A DNA stretch of 64,000 bases, taken from Pseudogymnoascus destructans. Its lineage: Eukaryota; Ascomycota; Leotiomycetes; Thelebolales; Thelebolaceae. A program made the position numbers and the translations under genes. Of this stretch, positions 32,135 through 41,519 are shown one piece after another (within the stretch, counting starts at the first letter, position 1; every line of letters begins with the position of its first letter). Location of the stretch: contig NW_020167529.1 of NCBI RefSeq assembly GCF_001641265.1, positions 397,001 through 461,000 on the forward strand, read 5' to 3'. The notes under the pieces were generated by a model, which was not told where the DNA came from, searched no databases, and was given only the letters and a program-made list of their open reading frames with translations.

Positions 32135-34062
32135 GACTCGTCCGAGGAAGGATAGTATTCATCCGTTTCCAATGGTGGTCCTTGGGGAGATCGTTTCCCT
32201 CGCTCTTCTGCTTCGTCTAGCAGATGTGGGTATTTCTTGTATACCTGTTCGCTTTTGATAGGCAAGTCCCCTTCAGACTGGCTTCGCCTGAGGGCGTGAA
32301 CTTGCTCTGCGTCTCTGAAGTGTATCCTGGGCGAGGATCGGGGAAACAACTGATTCTGGTGTTTCTTTTTCCAGTGGAGCTTGCAATCATCTTCGCTGCA
32401 ATACTCCCAGTAGACATACGCGTGCCAGGGATGATCAGTCTCTGTTGCGTCTGTCATTGATAGTTCCCGCTGTCCTCTCACCCATGCACTATCTTCCCTC
32501 GGAGGCGTGGAGAACGTGTCTAGTTGCTCCATGGCTCTCCTTTCGATGTGTGGAGTGGGTCTCGCATTTTCCCGTCGGAGCATATCTCTGGCTTTCTCGT
32601 CGTACTTCTTCAGGGCTCTCCTGCGGTCCTGGTAGTAAATTTCGACGCTTTTCATATACTTCAGTTTAGCCATATGCTCGACATCCTTCTCCAGTTCTTC
32701 CGCTTCTTGGGCTTCCAACTTAGCTACGTCTTGGGACGTGCCAAGCAGCCTGCGGGTATTCGTTAGTTGGTCGTAGTATCTCCAGAGGTCATCCTTGCAG
32801 TCGTCCACCTTGCATTTTAACGGAAGTTCCTGTAACAGGTTCCCGTAGAGGTCTTTAAGCATGGGGATTTTCCTCTGGCCATTGGGCTTGTCTCGTTCGG
32901 CCCTAATCTTCGCGTGGGCGTGTTTTGCCATGCGTCTTACTACGTTCTTGCACCGTGGACTCATTGGTTCCGTAGGTGCGAGTTCATCGAAGGTCTCCTG
33001 TTCCGAGACGGTGAACGATTCCGCCTCCGACCCTTCATCTGAGCTCTCGTCTTCTGGGGTGCTTTCGCCGTTTATTCCCCAGTCCTGTTTGCTCACAAAC
33101 GTTGCGTTCAACTGTCCTGTCCAGGTGGCATTGAGTTGTTTGCCGACTTTGCGTCCGCCGTTCCCTTTCTTTGGCTGTCTGCAGTCTCGGGCCATGTGGC
33201 CTGGCTTGTCGCAGTTAAAACAGAGTCGTTCCTTGAATTGTCTGTCTTTCTTAGGGTCACGGGGTCGTCCAGGTTTGAACGTGGCATCGAGTTCCATTGG
33301 GTCCGACCAACGGTTGTCTCGCGGGTGTTGATCCCGTCGTCTGCCCTCGTTTCCCCGGTAGGGGTAACTTTTCTTGGGCTTGTCATAGGTCCGACGTTCC
33401 TTCTGGAATTCGTATAGTCGATTGTCGATTCGGACCGTATGTTCGATTAGCGCTACCATGTCCGTTGGTTGTTGTTCCAAACGGGCAAGTTCCATACGTA
33501 TATGGCTCTTCAGCCCATGTCGGTAGTGGCTGATGAGTGCGCTGGCGTCCCATCCTGTCTGATTGCCGTATCTCTGGAATTCTGTGGAGTATGTGAGGGC
33601 GCTGCCAGTCTGCTTAAGTGCAAACAGATGGTCTTCTGCGGTCTTAATCTCATCGATGTCTCCGAACATGCGTCGGATTTCCTTACAGAATCCATTCCAG
33701 CTGCCAAACATAGTCTGCGTAGTTGTCATGCTTCCATTGGTACTTTCATATTTGAAATAGTCCTTGAGGAATGGTTCGATCCATCGCAGGGCTTCCCCCC
33801 TAAGGTAGGACGCAGTCCACAGGGCATAGCTCTCCTGGGTGGGAAACTTCTCGTCATTGAAGTGCTGGTACAGTTCGACCTGTAGCAAAAACACCTCAAG
33901 TTCCTTTCGGTTGCCGGAGTAAGTGTCGGGCAACTTGACGCGTAGAGTTTCCTTGAGTTCGTTGACGGTGGGTGCATCGGGCATCTCCTCATTCTCAGGC
34001 TTAGACCTCTGAGATGAAGTTGGCGTGGTGGGGTTTTTCCCCTTCGAACTGACGACAGACAT
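32125..34062 (-). CDS. gag: Chromovirus Gag
   Basis: 645 residues, starting MSVVSSKGKNPTTPTSS near the 5' LTR. The capsid-like retrotransposon Gag domain spans about residues 40-225 (LRVKLPDTYSGNRKELEVFLLQV, then FGDIDEIKTAEDHLFALKQ). A basic region precedes one CCHC zinc knuckle, CFNCDKPGHMARDC (residues 281-294), followed by a long charged C-terminal part with coiled-coil-like segments. The TAG stop at 32127-32125 abuts the frameshift heptamer. Intact. Confidence 0.93.
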   Translation of the reverse strand: MSVVSSKGKNPTTPTSSQRSKPENEEMPDAPTVNELKETLRVKLPDTYSGNRKELEVFLLQVELYQHFNDEKFPTQESYALWTASYLRGEALRWIEPFLKDYFKYESTNGSMTTTQTMFGSWNGFCKEIRRMFGDIDEIKTAEDHLFALKQTGSALTYSTEFQRYGNQTGWDASALISHYRHGLKSHIRMELARLEQQPTDMVALIEHTVRIDNRLYEFQKERRTYDKPKKSYPYRGNEGRRRDQHPRDNRWSDPMELDATFKPGRPRDPKKDRQFKERLCFNCDKPGHMARDCRQPKKGNGGRKVGKQLNATWTGQLNATFVSKQDWGINGESTPEDESSDEGSEAESFTVSEQETFDELAPTEPMSPRCKNVVRRMAKHAHAKIRAERDKPNGQRKIPMLKDLYGNLLQELPLKCKVDDCKDDLWRYYDQLTNTRRLLGTSQDVAKLEAQEAEELEKDVEHMAKLKYMKSVEIYYQDRRRALKKYDEKARDMLRRENARPTPHIERRAMEQLDTFSTPPREDSAWVRGQRELSMTDATETDHPWHAYVYWEYCSEDDCKLHWKKKHQNQLFPRSSPRIHFRDAEQVHALRRSQSEGDLPIKSEQVYKKYPHLLDEAEERGKRSPQGPPLETDEYYPSSDESKN

Positions 34063-34108
34063 GTTGCTTTGTGTGTAAGCCGGTACCTCGTAGAAGTGGT
34101 GCTCAAAG

Positions 34109-34497
34109 TGTAACGCTGACTTCTAAACGATAGAAGACACAGAGGTTCTCTTGCGTAAAGGTTTACTTATCAGAGGAGGCAGGGGATCAGACACAAAGGC
34201 TTCAAGTAACACGTTACTAGTATATAACAAATACTGTATTGAGTTGAGCACGAAGCTCCTATCTAAGGAAATACTATCTACTTATATAGTGGCGTCGTGC
34301 CTAGTGGACTCTTGGGAACTCACTCGAGTCCTCGGAGTCCTGGACTCTTAGGACTCTTCTCATCATCCTGCGAGTCCGTCACGTGATACTTTCGGAACTA
34401 CTATTCCCCGCTGCCCCTCCAGGTACCAGGGCCGGTCTCATGCGACCTCCCTCCTTCCTGTCCTGTAGTTGGCCAGCCTTCTTGTTCCGTCGTAACA
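34109..34497 (-). repeat. 5' LTR of the chromovirus
   Basis: 389 bp, the same sequence as 27671-28059; would carry the element promoter for the minus-strand transcript. Confidence 0.95.
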
Positions 34498-34502
34498 CCG
34501 AC
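34498..34502. repeat. Target-site duplication CCGAC (right copy)
   Basis: CCGAC directly after the LTR ending at 34497. Confidence 0.93.
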
Positions 34503-35051
34503 GAAGAGTATCATGCTCCTTCCCGGATTCCAACTGCCAATCAGCAGTAACGTTCCGAAAGAACGTTGCTGCTTCAGATGTCCGGTATGTATGTGATAAC
34601 CGCATACAGATCTTTAAGAGTATGATATGTTCCTGGTTTGACAGCGCCGGCCGGCGTCCCCCGTTATCATCTTGTATATCCACCTCTTGCCCCCTTTTCC
34701 GCTTCCTTATCGGTGTCTGTTGAGTCGTAATAATCGTAGAATTCGTAGTTATCGGTGTAAATGGTAGAGGAGAGCCGTCAAGCTCGCTTTCCTCATCGTC
34801 GTAGTCGTCGTCGAAGACGCTTTGGCTACGACTATTCGAGCTGCTTGCGAGTCGACTAGGGGACTCAAACCCCTTATTCGATGTTATAGATACTCTCCAG
34901 ACAGACTGGAGAGCAGTAGGAACGGCAGTCGTGGCTGGCGGCATTCTAAAATACAGTATATAGGGCGAAATTATCACTTTTTCGATGCGCATCATCATGA
35001 GGAACGTTCAAACAAGTGTATTACTAATATCTAAACTAACTACATACGGTA

Positions 35052-35107
35052 GTAATCAGGAGGGCACGACTGAACAGAAGTCTGTTCAGTCGTGCCTTCC
35101 TGATTAC
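35052..35107. repeat. 27-bp near-perfect hairpin in the Harbinger subterminal region
   Basis: Left arm 35052-35078 (GTAATCAGGAGGGCACGACTGAACAGA), two-base spacer AG, right arm 35081-35107, one mismatch. It lies just inside the right end, followed by further copies of the GGTAATCACC/ATTACCxG motif. Confidence 0.85.
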
Positions 35108-35170
35108 CAGAACGGGTAATCACCGAAGGCAAGAAAATCGGGGCTACCGGGGGGGTGGCAGGGGGGGGGG

Positions 35171-35229
35171 CTTGGCAATTACTACTACGGGTAATGGTCA
35201 GGCCGAAGGTCAGGCTGCTAAAACTGTCT
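35171..35229 (-). repeat. Right terminal inverted repeat of the Harbinger element
   Basis: Mirror of 25527-25589, ending GCTGCTAAAACTGTCT on the plus strand. Confidence 0.8.
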
Positions 35230-35321
35230 AGTTATCTGTTCAAGGCTAACAGCCAGCCAGATTCCTATTGTAGTTAGAATATAAGTTAGTAATTACCTTG
35301 GATAGACGTCATGTAATTGTA

Positions 35322-35540
35322 CTCGTACTTTGGGTCAATAATTGTTAACAGGGGACCCATGTACGTAGTTCCACCTCGTCGCTGTTTTAAAAAGTTGCGA
35401 GGAATAACAATCTATATAACGCGTCACGTACGTACGAGTGGTAAAGCAGCATAACATTACTCGGGTTTTTATTGGACTATACTTCTACAAGGGGGAAGAC
35501 GATCATTGCACGTTTAACAATTATTGACCCAAAGTACGAG
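35322..35540. mobile_element. Tc1/mariner-type MITE, 219 bp
   Basis: Perfect 27-bp terminal inverted repeats: CTCGTACTTTGGGTCAATAATTGTTAA at 35322-35348 and its complement at 35514-35540. Each end is flanked by TA (35320-35321 and 35541-35542), the target duplication of the Tc1/mariner superfamily. The 165-bp interior has no ORF. Non-autonomous; no matching transposase in the window. Confidence 0.85.
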
Positions 35541-35588
35541 TAGCTCGAGCTTCATGGAATGCATAGTTTTCAATCTCCGTATAAATTG

Positions 35589-35610
35589 ATGGCTCGCTGC
35601 GCGGCCAATC
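35589..35610 (-). repeat. Isolated copy of the ATGGCTCGCCGCGCC repeat
   Basis: ATGGCTCGCTGCGCGGCCAAT, related to the three cores at 38181, 38341 and 38433. Confidence 0.5.
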
Positions 35611-35904
35611 CTAGCAGAAGATTTTCTTTCCGCAGCTGATTAACTGTGTCTAGTCGAATCCCACCTAAGGCATCACCCCTGATCAATTCGCTGATCAATT
35701 CTTGTGTTTGTAGACGAGTTCTGATAGCAAACTTAAAGAGGCCATCCCCTCATGACACATCACGTTCCCATGAAAGAACACTGCTTGGTTTGGGGTTCAA
35801 ATAATCGAAGCAAACCCTAAGAAAGACATATCCCAAAAAATCCTTGCATTCCGCCAACGACACAAATGTACTATGAATACTGCTGCTACTCATCATCTAG
35901 CGGT

Positions 35905-37410
35905 TTAATACATATTGTACTCCTCGGGCTCATATTCAGAATCGCTGCCGCCCAACTGGATATCGCCGTCCCCGATACCATCGCCTAAACCCATTATAGT
36001 GTCAGGCTCAATAACATCCATCATCTCAGGCGTAGGTGAGGATGAGGGGGTAGGCTTGTGCTCAGGCTCGAATTCAGACTCGGAGGCGGACTCTAGTGCA
36101 GGCTCAGACTCCATCCCACCCATCCATGGGTCTGCAGTAGGGTTGACAGGAGGTAACATCTTCCCCCACGAATTCTCATACGCCACCTTTAGTGAGTGGA
36201 CGTTGCTGGTTATATTCTGCAGCCTATCCCACTCCCTTTTCTGTCTCTTCGCCCTCTCCATCTCCCCATCCAACTCCGCTGACGCCACCCGCTTTACCCT
36301 CTTTTTAGGGTCTGATAATACCAAAGCTGACTCAAAGATCAAAGACGCTAGACATCTCGCGGCTTTTTCTTTCTGAACGCAGACGCTGCGCTAAGGCCTT
36401 GTGGATTTCCTCATGGATTTCCTTATTAACTTTGCCTTCGTCTCGCGGGTTCGGCCCACACAACTCGTCAGTGCGCATCTGTAAAGCGTGGGTAGCTACC
36501 CATGTCTGCGGGTTCTCTGGATAACGTGGGTGGTCTCTGATAAACCTATGTTTATCATTGTCTCGATGACATTTAACAAAACCTTCTCTAGAATAACCCC
36601 AGCTTGTACTATGCACGGGACGTGAACATAATCCTTCTGTAGCATAGTTGCTAGATCTGAGTAATTCCCATCCCTTATTATAGGCAACAGGTTAGCATGA
36701 AGTAGTTCGTTCCTTTGCGCGTAGTGATAGATCGCTGCGATCATATCGTCAGTCTGGAATCTTAGTCGATTACAGGTCTCGACCATAGTAAGGTGAGTAG
36801 GGCACTCGTCGTACACTTGCTCTCTTCGAAGTAGCCGCTCATACCACGGCTTCTCAGCAATTAATGTTTTGCTAATGGTTGTCCAATAGCGCTGATTTAG
36901 ACCGGACCAGACAGTCACTTTTCCTGCCTCGGCCTCGTGCCGCAATAATTTGCGAGCGTCTCCAAAGACATCTCCATATCTGGCATAGAAGGTAGTGCGC
37001 TGGAGTCGCAAGATCTCTTTGGCGAGCTCCTCTGAGTGCTTTGACTCTGTGACTGTTAAGCAGGCCTTGTAGGCTCTGCTCTCTTCAAACATTCGGATCG
37101 TCCCAAGCAACTCAGACCGGACTTTCTCTACCCCTTTTATATCCATATAGTCGCCCTCGTTTAGCAGAAGCAGCTGTGTACATGCCTCCTTATATATGGA
37201 GAGAGTTCGCCTGCCAATTGGAGAGAGATTTCTCCCGTTTATGCGTATTACCGCATTTGCGTATTCTAATCCTAGCTCGAGACGGTCTTTGGTGTAGCCG
37301 CTAGCATCCTGTAGCGGCTTCGGCGGTGCGGGCACTTCTCCTGAAAGCGCTGTCATCTTTTTTACTCGTAGTGGAATATCCACCGACTCTGCTGCTGGAG
37401 GGGATGACAT
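35905..37410 (-). pseudogene. Unrecognised gene broken by two frameshifts
   Basis: Three consecutive minus-strand frames look like one protein. Frame A starts at ATG 37410 (MSSPPAAESVDIPLRV...) and encodes a helical region to about 36560 (DDMIAAIYHYAQRNELLHANLLPII). Frame B continues HRFIRDHPRYPENPQTWVATHALQM to KALAQRLRSERK. Frame C continues from an A-rich run near 36375 (LASLIFESALVLSDPKKRVKRVASAELDGE) to an acidic tail ending SDSEYEPEEYNMY (stop 35905). Shifts fall near 36555 and in the A5 run around 36370. I could not find GT-AG introns that fix the frame. I do not recognise the family. Its place in a transposon island suggests mobile-element cargo or a dispensable gene, without proof. 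Confidence 0.45.
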
Positions 37411-38472
37411 TGTAAGTCAGAACTGAGATTGCTTTGTAACGGCCGAATACTATCATAAACGGGTTCAAGGCGCCCAGGTTGAGAATGGGACAGGTTGAGA
37501 ATGGCCCAACTGGACTACAGCACGATTATAACTACAAACTAATTATCATTTAGACTAGTATATAGCTCCATGTCTATTATCGTAGCGGCAGGGCTAGTCA
37601 GGGACGCTATTAAGGATGAGTCTAATTTACGTTAAATAATAGTCTAAGAATGCAAGCGTGTCACGTGATAACACTAACGACGATGACTGTTGGAACTGCA
37701 TTCCTGGTAGTACGCTGCACATGCGTAGCCTGTATACCAACTGTGTATATATAGGGGCTTCGCCCCCCGTAGTTTTTCAATCAAGTCGTCAAACTCCAAT
37801 TATGTGTTCAACAATGACGACGACGACGACGAAGAAAATGATAATGAGAATACTAAAATAATTATAGAACAATCTAAGATGAGGAAGAGAAGAAGTAGGG
37901 TATGATAGATAGCATGGCAAAGATGGCGTTAGATGAAAAGGTCGAGGTAAAGAGGGGGTTGGACTTGCTAGAGCACATGAGAAACACATTTTTGTAGTCA
38001 CGAGGAGAAGGATTAAGAAATACGATTGCATTACTGCTACGAGCGGTATAGAAAATAGTAGACCACATTTCATTTCATGCATTAGTGACTAGCTGAGCCG
38101 TAATTATGTAGATGTAGCCATCGTAGTGCGTTTCGAGAGGCAACGGGGATGAAGCTGGCGTATTCCGCTTCATGGGATTGATGGCTCGCCGCGCCGTCAT
38201 TCCTATACATTTCAGGGAGAGAGGAAGGGAGCTAGCTGTCGATATATTGCGAGTTTTTAGAGGGGATTGATGGTTCAGGAGACGAGAAGTGGAATCCAGC
38301 CATCGACGTATTACACATCTTGCATTTATAGAGGAGATTGATGACTCGCCGCGCCTGCATTCTGGGAGATTTCGGCGGAGAATGCAGTGCATTTCGAGAG
38401 ACGGCAGGAAACTGACATATTCTGTAAGGTTAATGGCTCGCCGCGCCGTCATTCCCCGGTTCCAGTCGCCGA
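37411..38472. other. Gene-free stretch with direct repeats and a degenerate repeat array
   Basis: A direct pair CAGGTTGAGAATGG at about 37478 and 37492, a GGGGCTTCGCCCC hairpin near 37755, a (GAC)n run near 37816, and the array described at 38126-38460. No protein-like ORF. Confidence 0.5.
38126..38460 (-). repeat. Degenerate repeat array with ATGGCTCGCCGCGCCGTCATTC core
   Basis: Core copies at 38181-38202, 38341-38362 (ATGACTCGCCGCGCCTGCATTC) and 38433-38454. The two copies at 38181 and 38433 are each preceded by a related segment GTGCrTTTCGAGAG...ATATTC (38126, 38388), so longer units of about 75-90 bp have been duplicated and diverged. A fourth, isolated core lies at 35589. Confidence 0.75.
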
Positions 38473-39100
38473 TTAGTAGCCGACGTTGGATGCATGGAGG
38501 GCATCGTGGATCTGCTTCCCAGCGTCGCCACCAAGGTTGTCCGCGGCGCTGCGCGCAATCTTGAGGGCAATGAGCTTGCGGGTGTAGTCTATTATGGTCC
38601 TGCTATCAGCAGTCTCCATTTCTTTCCCAAAATCCAACTGACAGCAGGTTCGTAATCATGTGAACCCGAGATCCGACTGCATGGCGACTGTCTTGTGCGG
38701 CAGCTTCTTTGGCTGTTGGTACTTGTTGTGGTTGGGGATCTTGTTCCTGAGCCAGGTCATCACGATCAAAAAGATGACCTCCTCATCATACGTCGCCTTG
38801 CCGCCGAGAGAAATCGAATAACTGCAGACTAATAGTATCGTCCCCATCATCATCGTGACCAAAGTACACGACCACCCCAACCCAGTGCTGTGATGCTACT
38901 CCTGTATGAACATGGCAAAGAATTATATTAGCGTCTTGGTCGATCTCCATCGCCATGCCATCCTCGTACTCCCTCTGGTCGTAAAAACTCCCGTATCCAG
39001 AAGCCCTCGCCACCATAACCCCATTCGGGAAGTCCGTCGCCAGGAGAGCAGCCTCGATGGCTCGCTCGGACAGCTGCTCTTGGCTGTTCAAGGTCTCCAT
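38473..39100 (-). CDS. Possible multi-exon hypothetical protein
   Basis: Starting at ATG 39100 the frame reads METLNSQEQLSERAIEAALLATDFPNG and continues to GVASQHWVGVV. A 46-nt intron (GTACTT...CTGCAG, about 38870-38825) would lead on to YSISLGGKATYDEEVIFLIVMTWLRNKIPNHNKYQQPKKLPHK. A further acceptor near 38645 would add LDFGKEMETADSRTIIDYTRKLIALKIARSAADNLGGDAGKQI, ending at TAA 38473-38475. The final stretch is protein-like, but the donor for the last intron is poor (GTCGCC). Family not recognised. It could equally be a degraded gene. Confidence 0.4.
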
Positions 39101-40047
39101 ATCTGCAATGGTAAGGCTTATCTGGCGCTCTCCAACCCCTACAGCCGAATAGGATACCTGCGCCGGGCGGGGAATGCTAGCGAAGAAGCGTATGATATCA
39201 GAGATCGTGCCACGGTGCTCGGGCGTAATCGCGGATGAGCCCTAATTCAACACATCTTGTAGATGTATAACTCTTGGATGGCTGAAATGTTTCTTTGCAG
39301 CATGCGCAAAGCTGCTCTCGACTTCGTCCATTTTGGCCGGACCGGTCGGGGTATATGGAGGCGCACCGAGTCAACAGTTTGCCTCGTATCCTTTGAATTA
39401 TGGCAGTATGCTTAGATCGCCGTCTTTGTATTTTGTCGATGTGGAATGAATGATCGTCTGCCGAGTCGACAACTGATTCGTATTCGTAGTATAACTGAGC
39501 TGGCAATCTGCTTCTTTTCCTCAGGCGGTAGCTTGGATCTGGGTTTTGGCAATGTGGTAAACCCAGGGAATGACTGCTCGCCGAGTCGATAACCTGCTTC
39601 AACGGCAGTATTCTTGAATCCAGTAAGTCGGTAATTCACCCCCTCTGTCAGAGTGCGCGGCGACGCTTAGTATTGGATATACTCTCCGATCTGAATATCC
39701 AGATCAAAACGTGTGCCTGAGAAAGTGGGAAACTGCTCATAAATTCACAGTGCTAAAATCTTATTTTAATTGGCGATAACAATGGGGGAGTTTAACAATA
39801 GGACTCCAGTAGCCGCGAATTCTCGATTCTGTGTACGGCGACTACAAGTAACTTGCCTTATAACTTAACTATACAAGAGGGTTCCTTTGTATCGCCACAC
39901 ACGCTGTTTAGCCCCCTCATCTCAGTCCCCCAAAAACATCATATACATACATAAAAAAAATCCAACGTGTGAAGAAAACCCCCACCACCACCCCCTCCCT
40001 TACTTCCACTTCCCCCATTCCACTCCCCCCTTACTTCCACTTCCCCC
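39101..40047. other. Gene-free stretch before the chitinase
   Basis: It includes two related segments GGAATGA(A)TGATCGTCTGCCGAGTCGACAACTG (39443) and GGAATGACTGCTCGCCGAGTCGATAACCTG (39569), and a C-rich 3' flank with CCACTTCCCCC repeats at 40005-40050. No gene supported. Confidence 0.45.
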
Positions 40048-41519
40048 TTACCTCGCCGGCGCCGGGTCCGGCATCCCCGCCACAAGATTCGCATACTTAC
40101 TCTTCGGATAACTCAACAAATTCTGACTCTTCTCCAGCACCCCAAACCCCCGCACAAACGCCCCAATCAGACTCTGATCCCCCACCCTATCCGCACTCGT
40201 CTCCCAGTACATCGCCCCCCCAGCCCCTTACTCTTCGCATACTCCGCCTTCGTCTTCGCGTCCTCAAGCGTATCGAAACTAATCAACTCCTTGGTCGTAG
40301 GGTCGTACGAGTACCGCGCCTTAGCCTCAGCGTCGACGTTGACAGTCGCCCCGGCTTTGGGAAGGGCTTTGTAATCCCACACGCCGTTCTCCCAGCTCCC
40401 CCCGCCGACGCCGCTGAATTTCTTGCCCATCCCCTCGGTAGCTGCGAAGGAGCGGCCGTAGAGGGGGACGCCGATGATGAGTTTAGCCGCCGCCACGCCA
40501 GCAGCGATGTAGTCCGTGACCGCCTTATCAATCGAGTACGGCGTGCTCTCCGGGAGCGCCTCGCTGGGGTAGAGATTCGCGTCATGTCCCGCGACCGTGC
40601 TCCACGACCCCGCAAAGTCATAGGCCATGATGTGCCAAGCGTCGAGGTAGGCGTCCATATCCTTCATCTTGAGAATCTTGTATTTATCCGGACCCGCGGG
40701 GGCGGCGATGGTAAGTTGGAATTTATACCCCTTTGCGTTATCATTCGCATACGCGTCGAGGGCGTCTCTGATGGCCTTGAGGAGCAGGACGTAGTTCTGG
40801 GCCTCGGTGGGGTTGGCGGGGTACTCCCAGTCGATGTCGAGGCCGTCGAGACCGAGGTCTTTGACTAGCTCGACAGAGGTGGCGGCGAAGAGGGCGCGGG
40901 TGGTCGGGGTGGCCGAGGCGGCGGCGAAGTTGGAGGAGTAGGTCCACCCGCCGATACTGAGGAGGACTTTCATGGTGCGGTTCTTCTTTTTGAGAAGGTA
41001 GAGTTGCTTAGCGCAGCCGAAGAGGTTGGTGCCGGGGGTGTTCCAGGAGTCGGCGGGGTAGTGCTTTTCGAGGTCCGAGTAGGTGTCGGAGAGGAAGCTG
41101 GGGGGGAGGTTAGTTGGGTTCTGTTGTAAGAGGTGGAGGGAGGGGGAGGAGGGGGTGTAGGTGAGAAGGGGGGACAAACACAGTGCCATCGGGCCTGAGG
41201 TTGGCGAAGGCGTAGAGGACGTGGGTTAGTTGGGCTGCCTGGATCTGGTCTGGTTGGAAGTTGCGTCCGTAGATTGCCCTGTGATATGTTAGTTGAAGTA
41301 TAGGGGTGTTATGGCGTAGACATAGACTCACCAGTTGACATAGTATCCCGCACTCTTATACGCAGGAGTCGGAGCCAGCGCCGTAGCACCAGCCTTCACC
41401 ACCGTCGTCGCATCCGTCTTCGCATCCGTCTTCTTCGACCTCCACCCCCTAACCGACCTCCACCCCCTAACCGCAGCCCAAGCCGCCTTAAAAGAACCAC
41501 CAATCGTCATCGTCACCAC
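40048..41519 (-). pseudogene. GH18 chitinase with a one-base frameshift in its last domain segment
   Basis: Family 18 glycoside hydrolases cut chitin with the DxxDxDxE motif, here DGLDIDWEYP. Exons 41519-41332, 41278-41180 and 41097-40048; introns of 53 nt (GTGAGT...CACAG, restoring YYVNWAIYGRNFQPDQ) and 82 nt (GTTTGT...CCCAG, restoring DGTVFLSDTYSD). Also visible: VLLSIGGWTYSSNF, WHIMAYDFAGSW and LIIGVPLYGRSF. At 40215-40221 a run of seven G (minus strand) puts the frame off by one. Translation would end GLGGRCTGRRVRIGWGIRV at 40167, whereas the other frame carries the family's MYWETSADR segment (substrate-binding Trp) and a normal end at 40048. Either a real truncation or a homopolymer error. 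There is no signal peptide, as in cytoplasmic ChiB-type enzymes; the N-terminus has a duplicated RGWRS. Confidence 0.85.

Larger units (their letters stand above)
27671..34497 (-). mobile_element. Full-length Gypsy chromovirus (LTR retrotransposon), minus orientation
   Basis: 6827 bp bounded by 389-bp LTRs (TG...CA) and a 5-bp duplication CCGAC (27666-27670 and 34498-34502). It encodes an intact Gag and an intact Pol in the order protease, reverse transcriptase, RNase H, integrase, chromodomain, which defines a chromovirus. A purine tract abuts the 3' LTR. I see no difference between the two LTRs, so insertion is recent and the element may be active. An additional ORF runs antisense between pol and the 3' LTR. 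Confidence 0.95.
26934..34944 (-). pseudogene. Harbinger accessory (Myb/MADF-like) protein ORF, interrupted by the chromovirus
   Basis: The ORF is in two pieces. 34944-34498 (MPPATTAVPTALQSVW..., a nuclear-type KRKRGQE run, then a helical region with NQEHIILLKIC...FFRNV...W resembling a Myb/SANT-like or MADF DNA-binding domain) ends at EHDTLRR inside the 5-bp target duplication. The frame resumes at 27665-26934, which encodes RKYLAELGTGEQ, a Ser/Pro/Asp-rich linker and a C-terminal coiled coil (QLEACLQQQEKRIQAGIAAQLEDLRKEQ). Counting one duplication copy, the pieces join without a frame change into 392 codons, with no other stop. In this superfamily such a protein assists the transposase in binding DNA. 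An upstream in-frame ATG at 34998 is an alternative start. Confidence 0.75.
25527..35229. mobile_element. PIF/Harbinger-type DNA transposon, split by a nested Gypsy element
   Basis: Ends are related inverted repeats: left 25527-25589 begins AGACAGTTTTAGCAGCTTGACC, and the right end read inward from 35229 begins AGACAGTTTTAGCAGCCTGACC (21 of 22 the same), then TGACCATTACC and GTAGTAATTGCCAAG in both. AGT is found directly outside both ends (25524-25526, 35230-35232), fitting the 3-bp target duplication of the superfamily. Inside are a DDE transposase (plus strand) and a Myb/MADF-like second ORF (minus strand), the usual two-gene plan. Without the 6.8-kb insertion the element would be about 2.9 kb. 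Confidence 0.8.
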
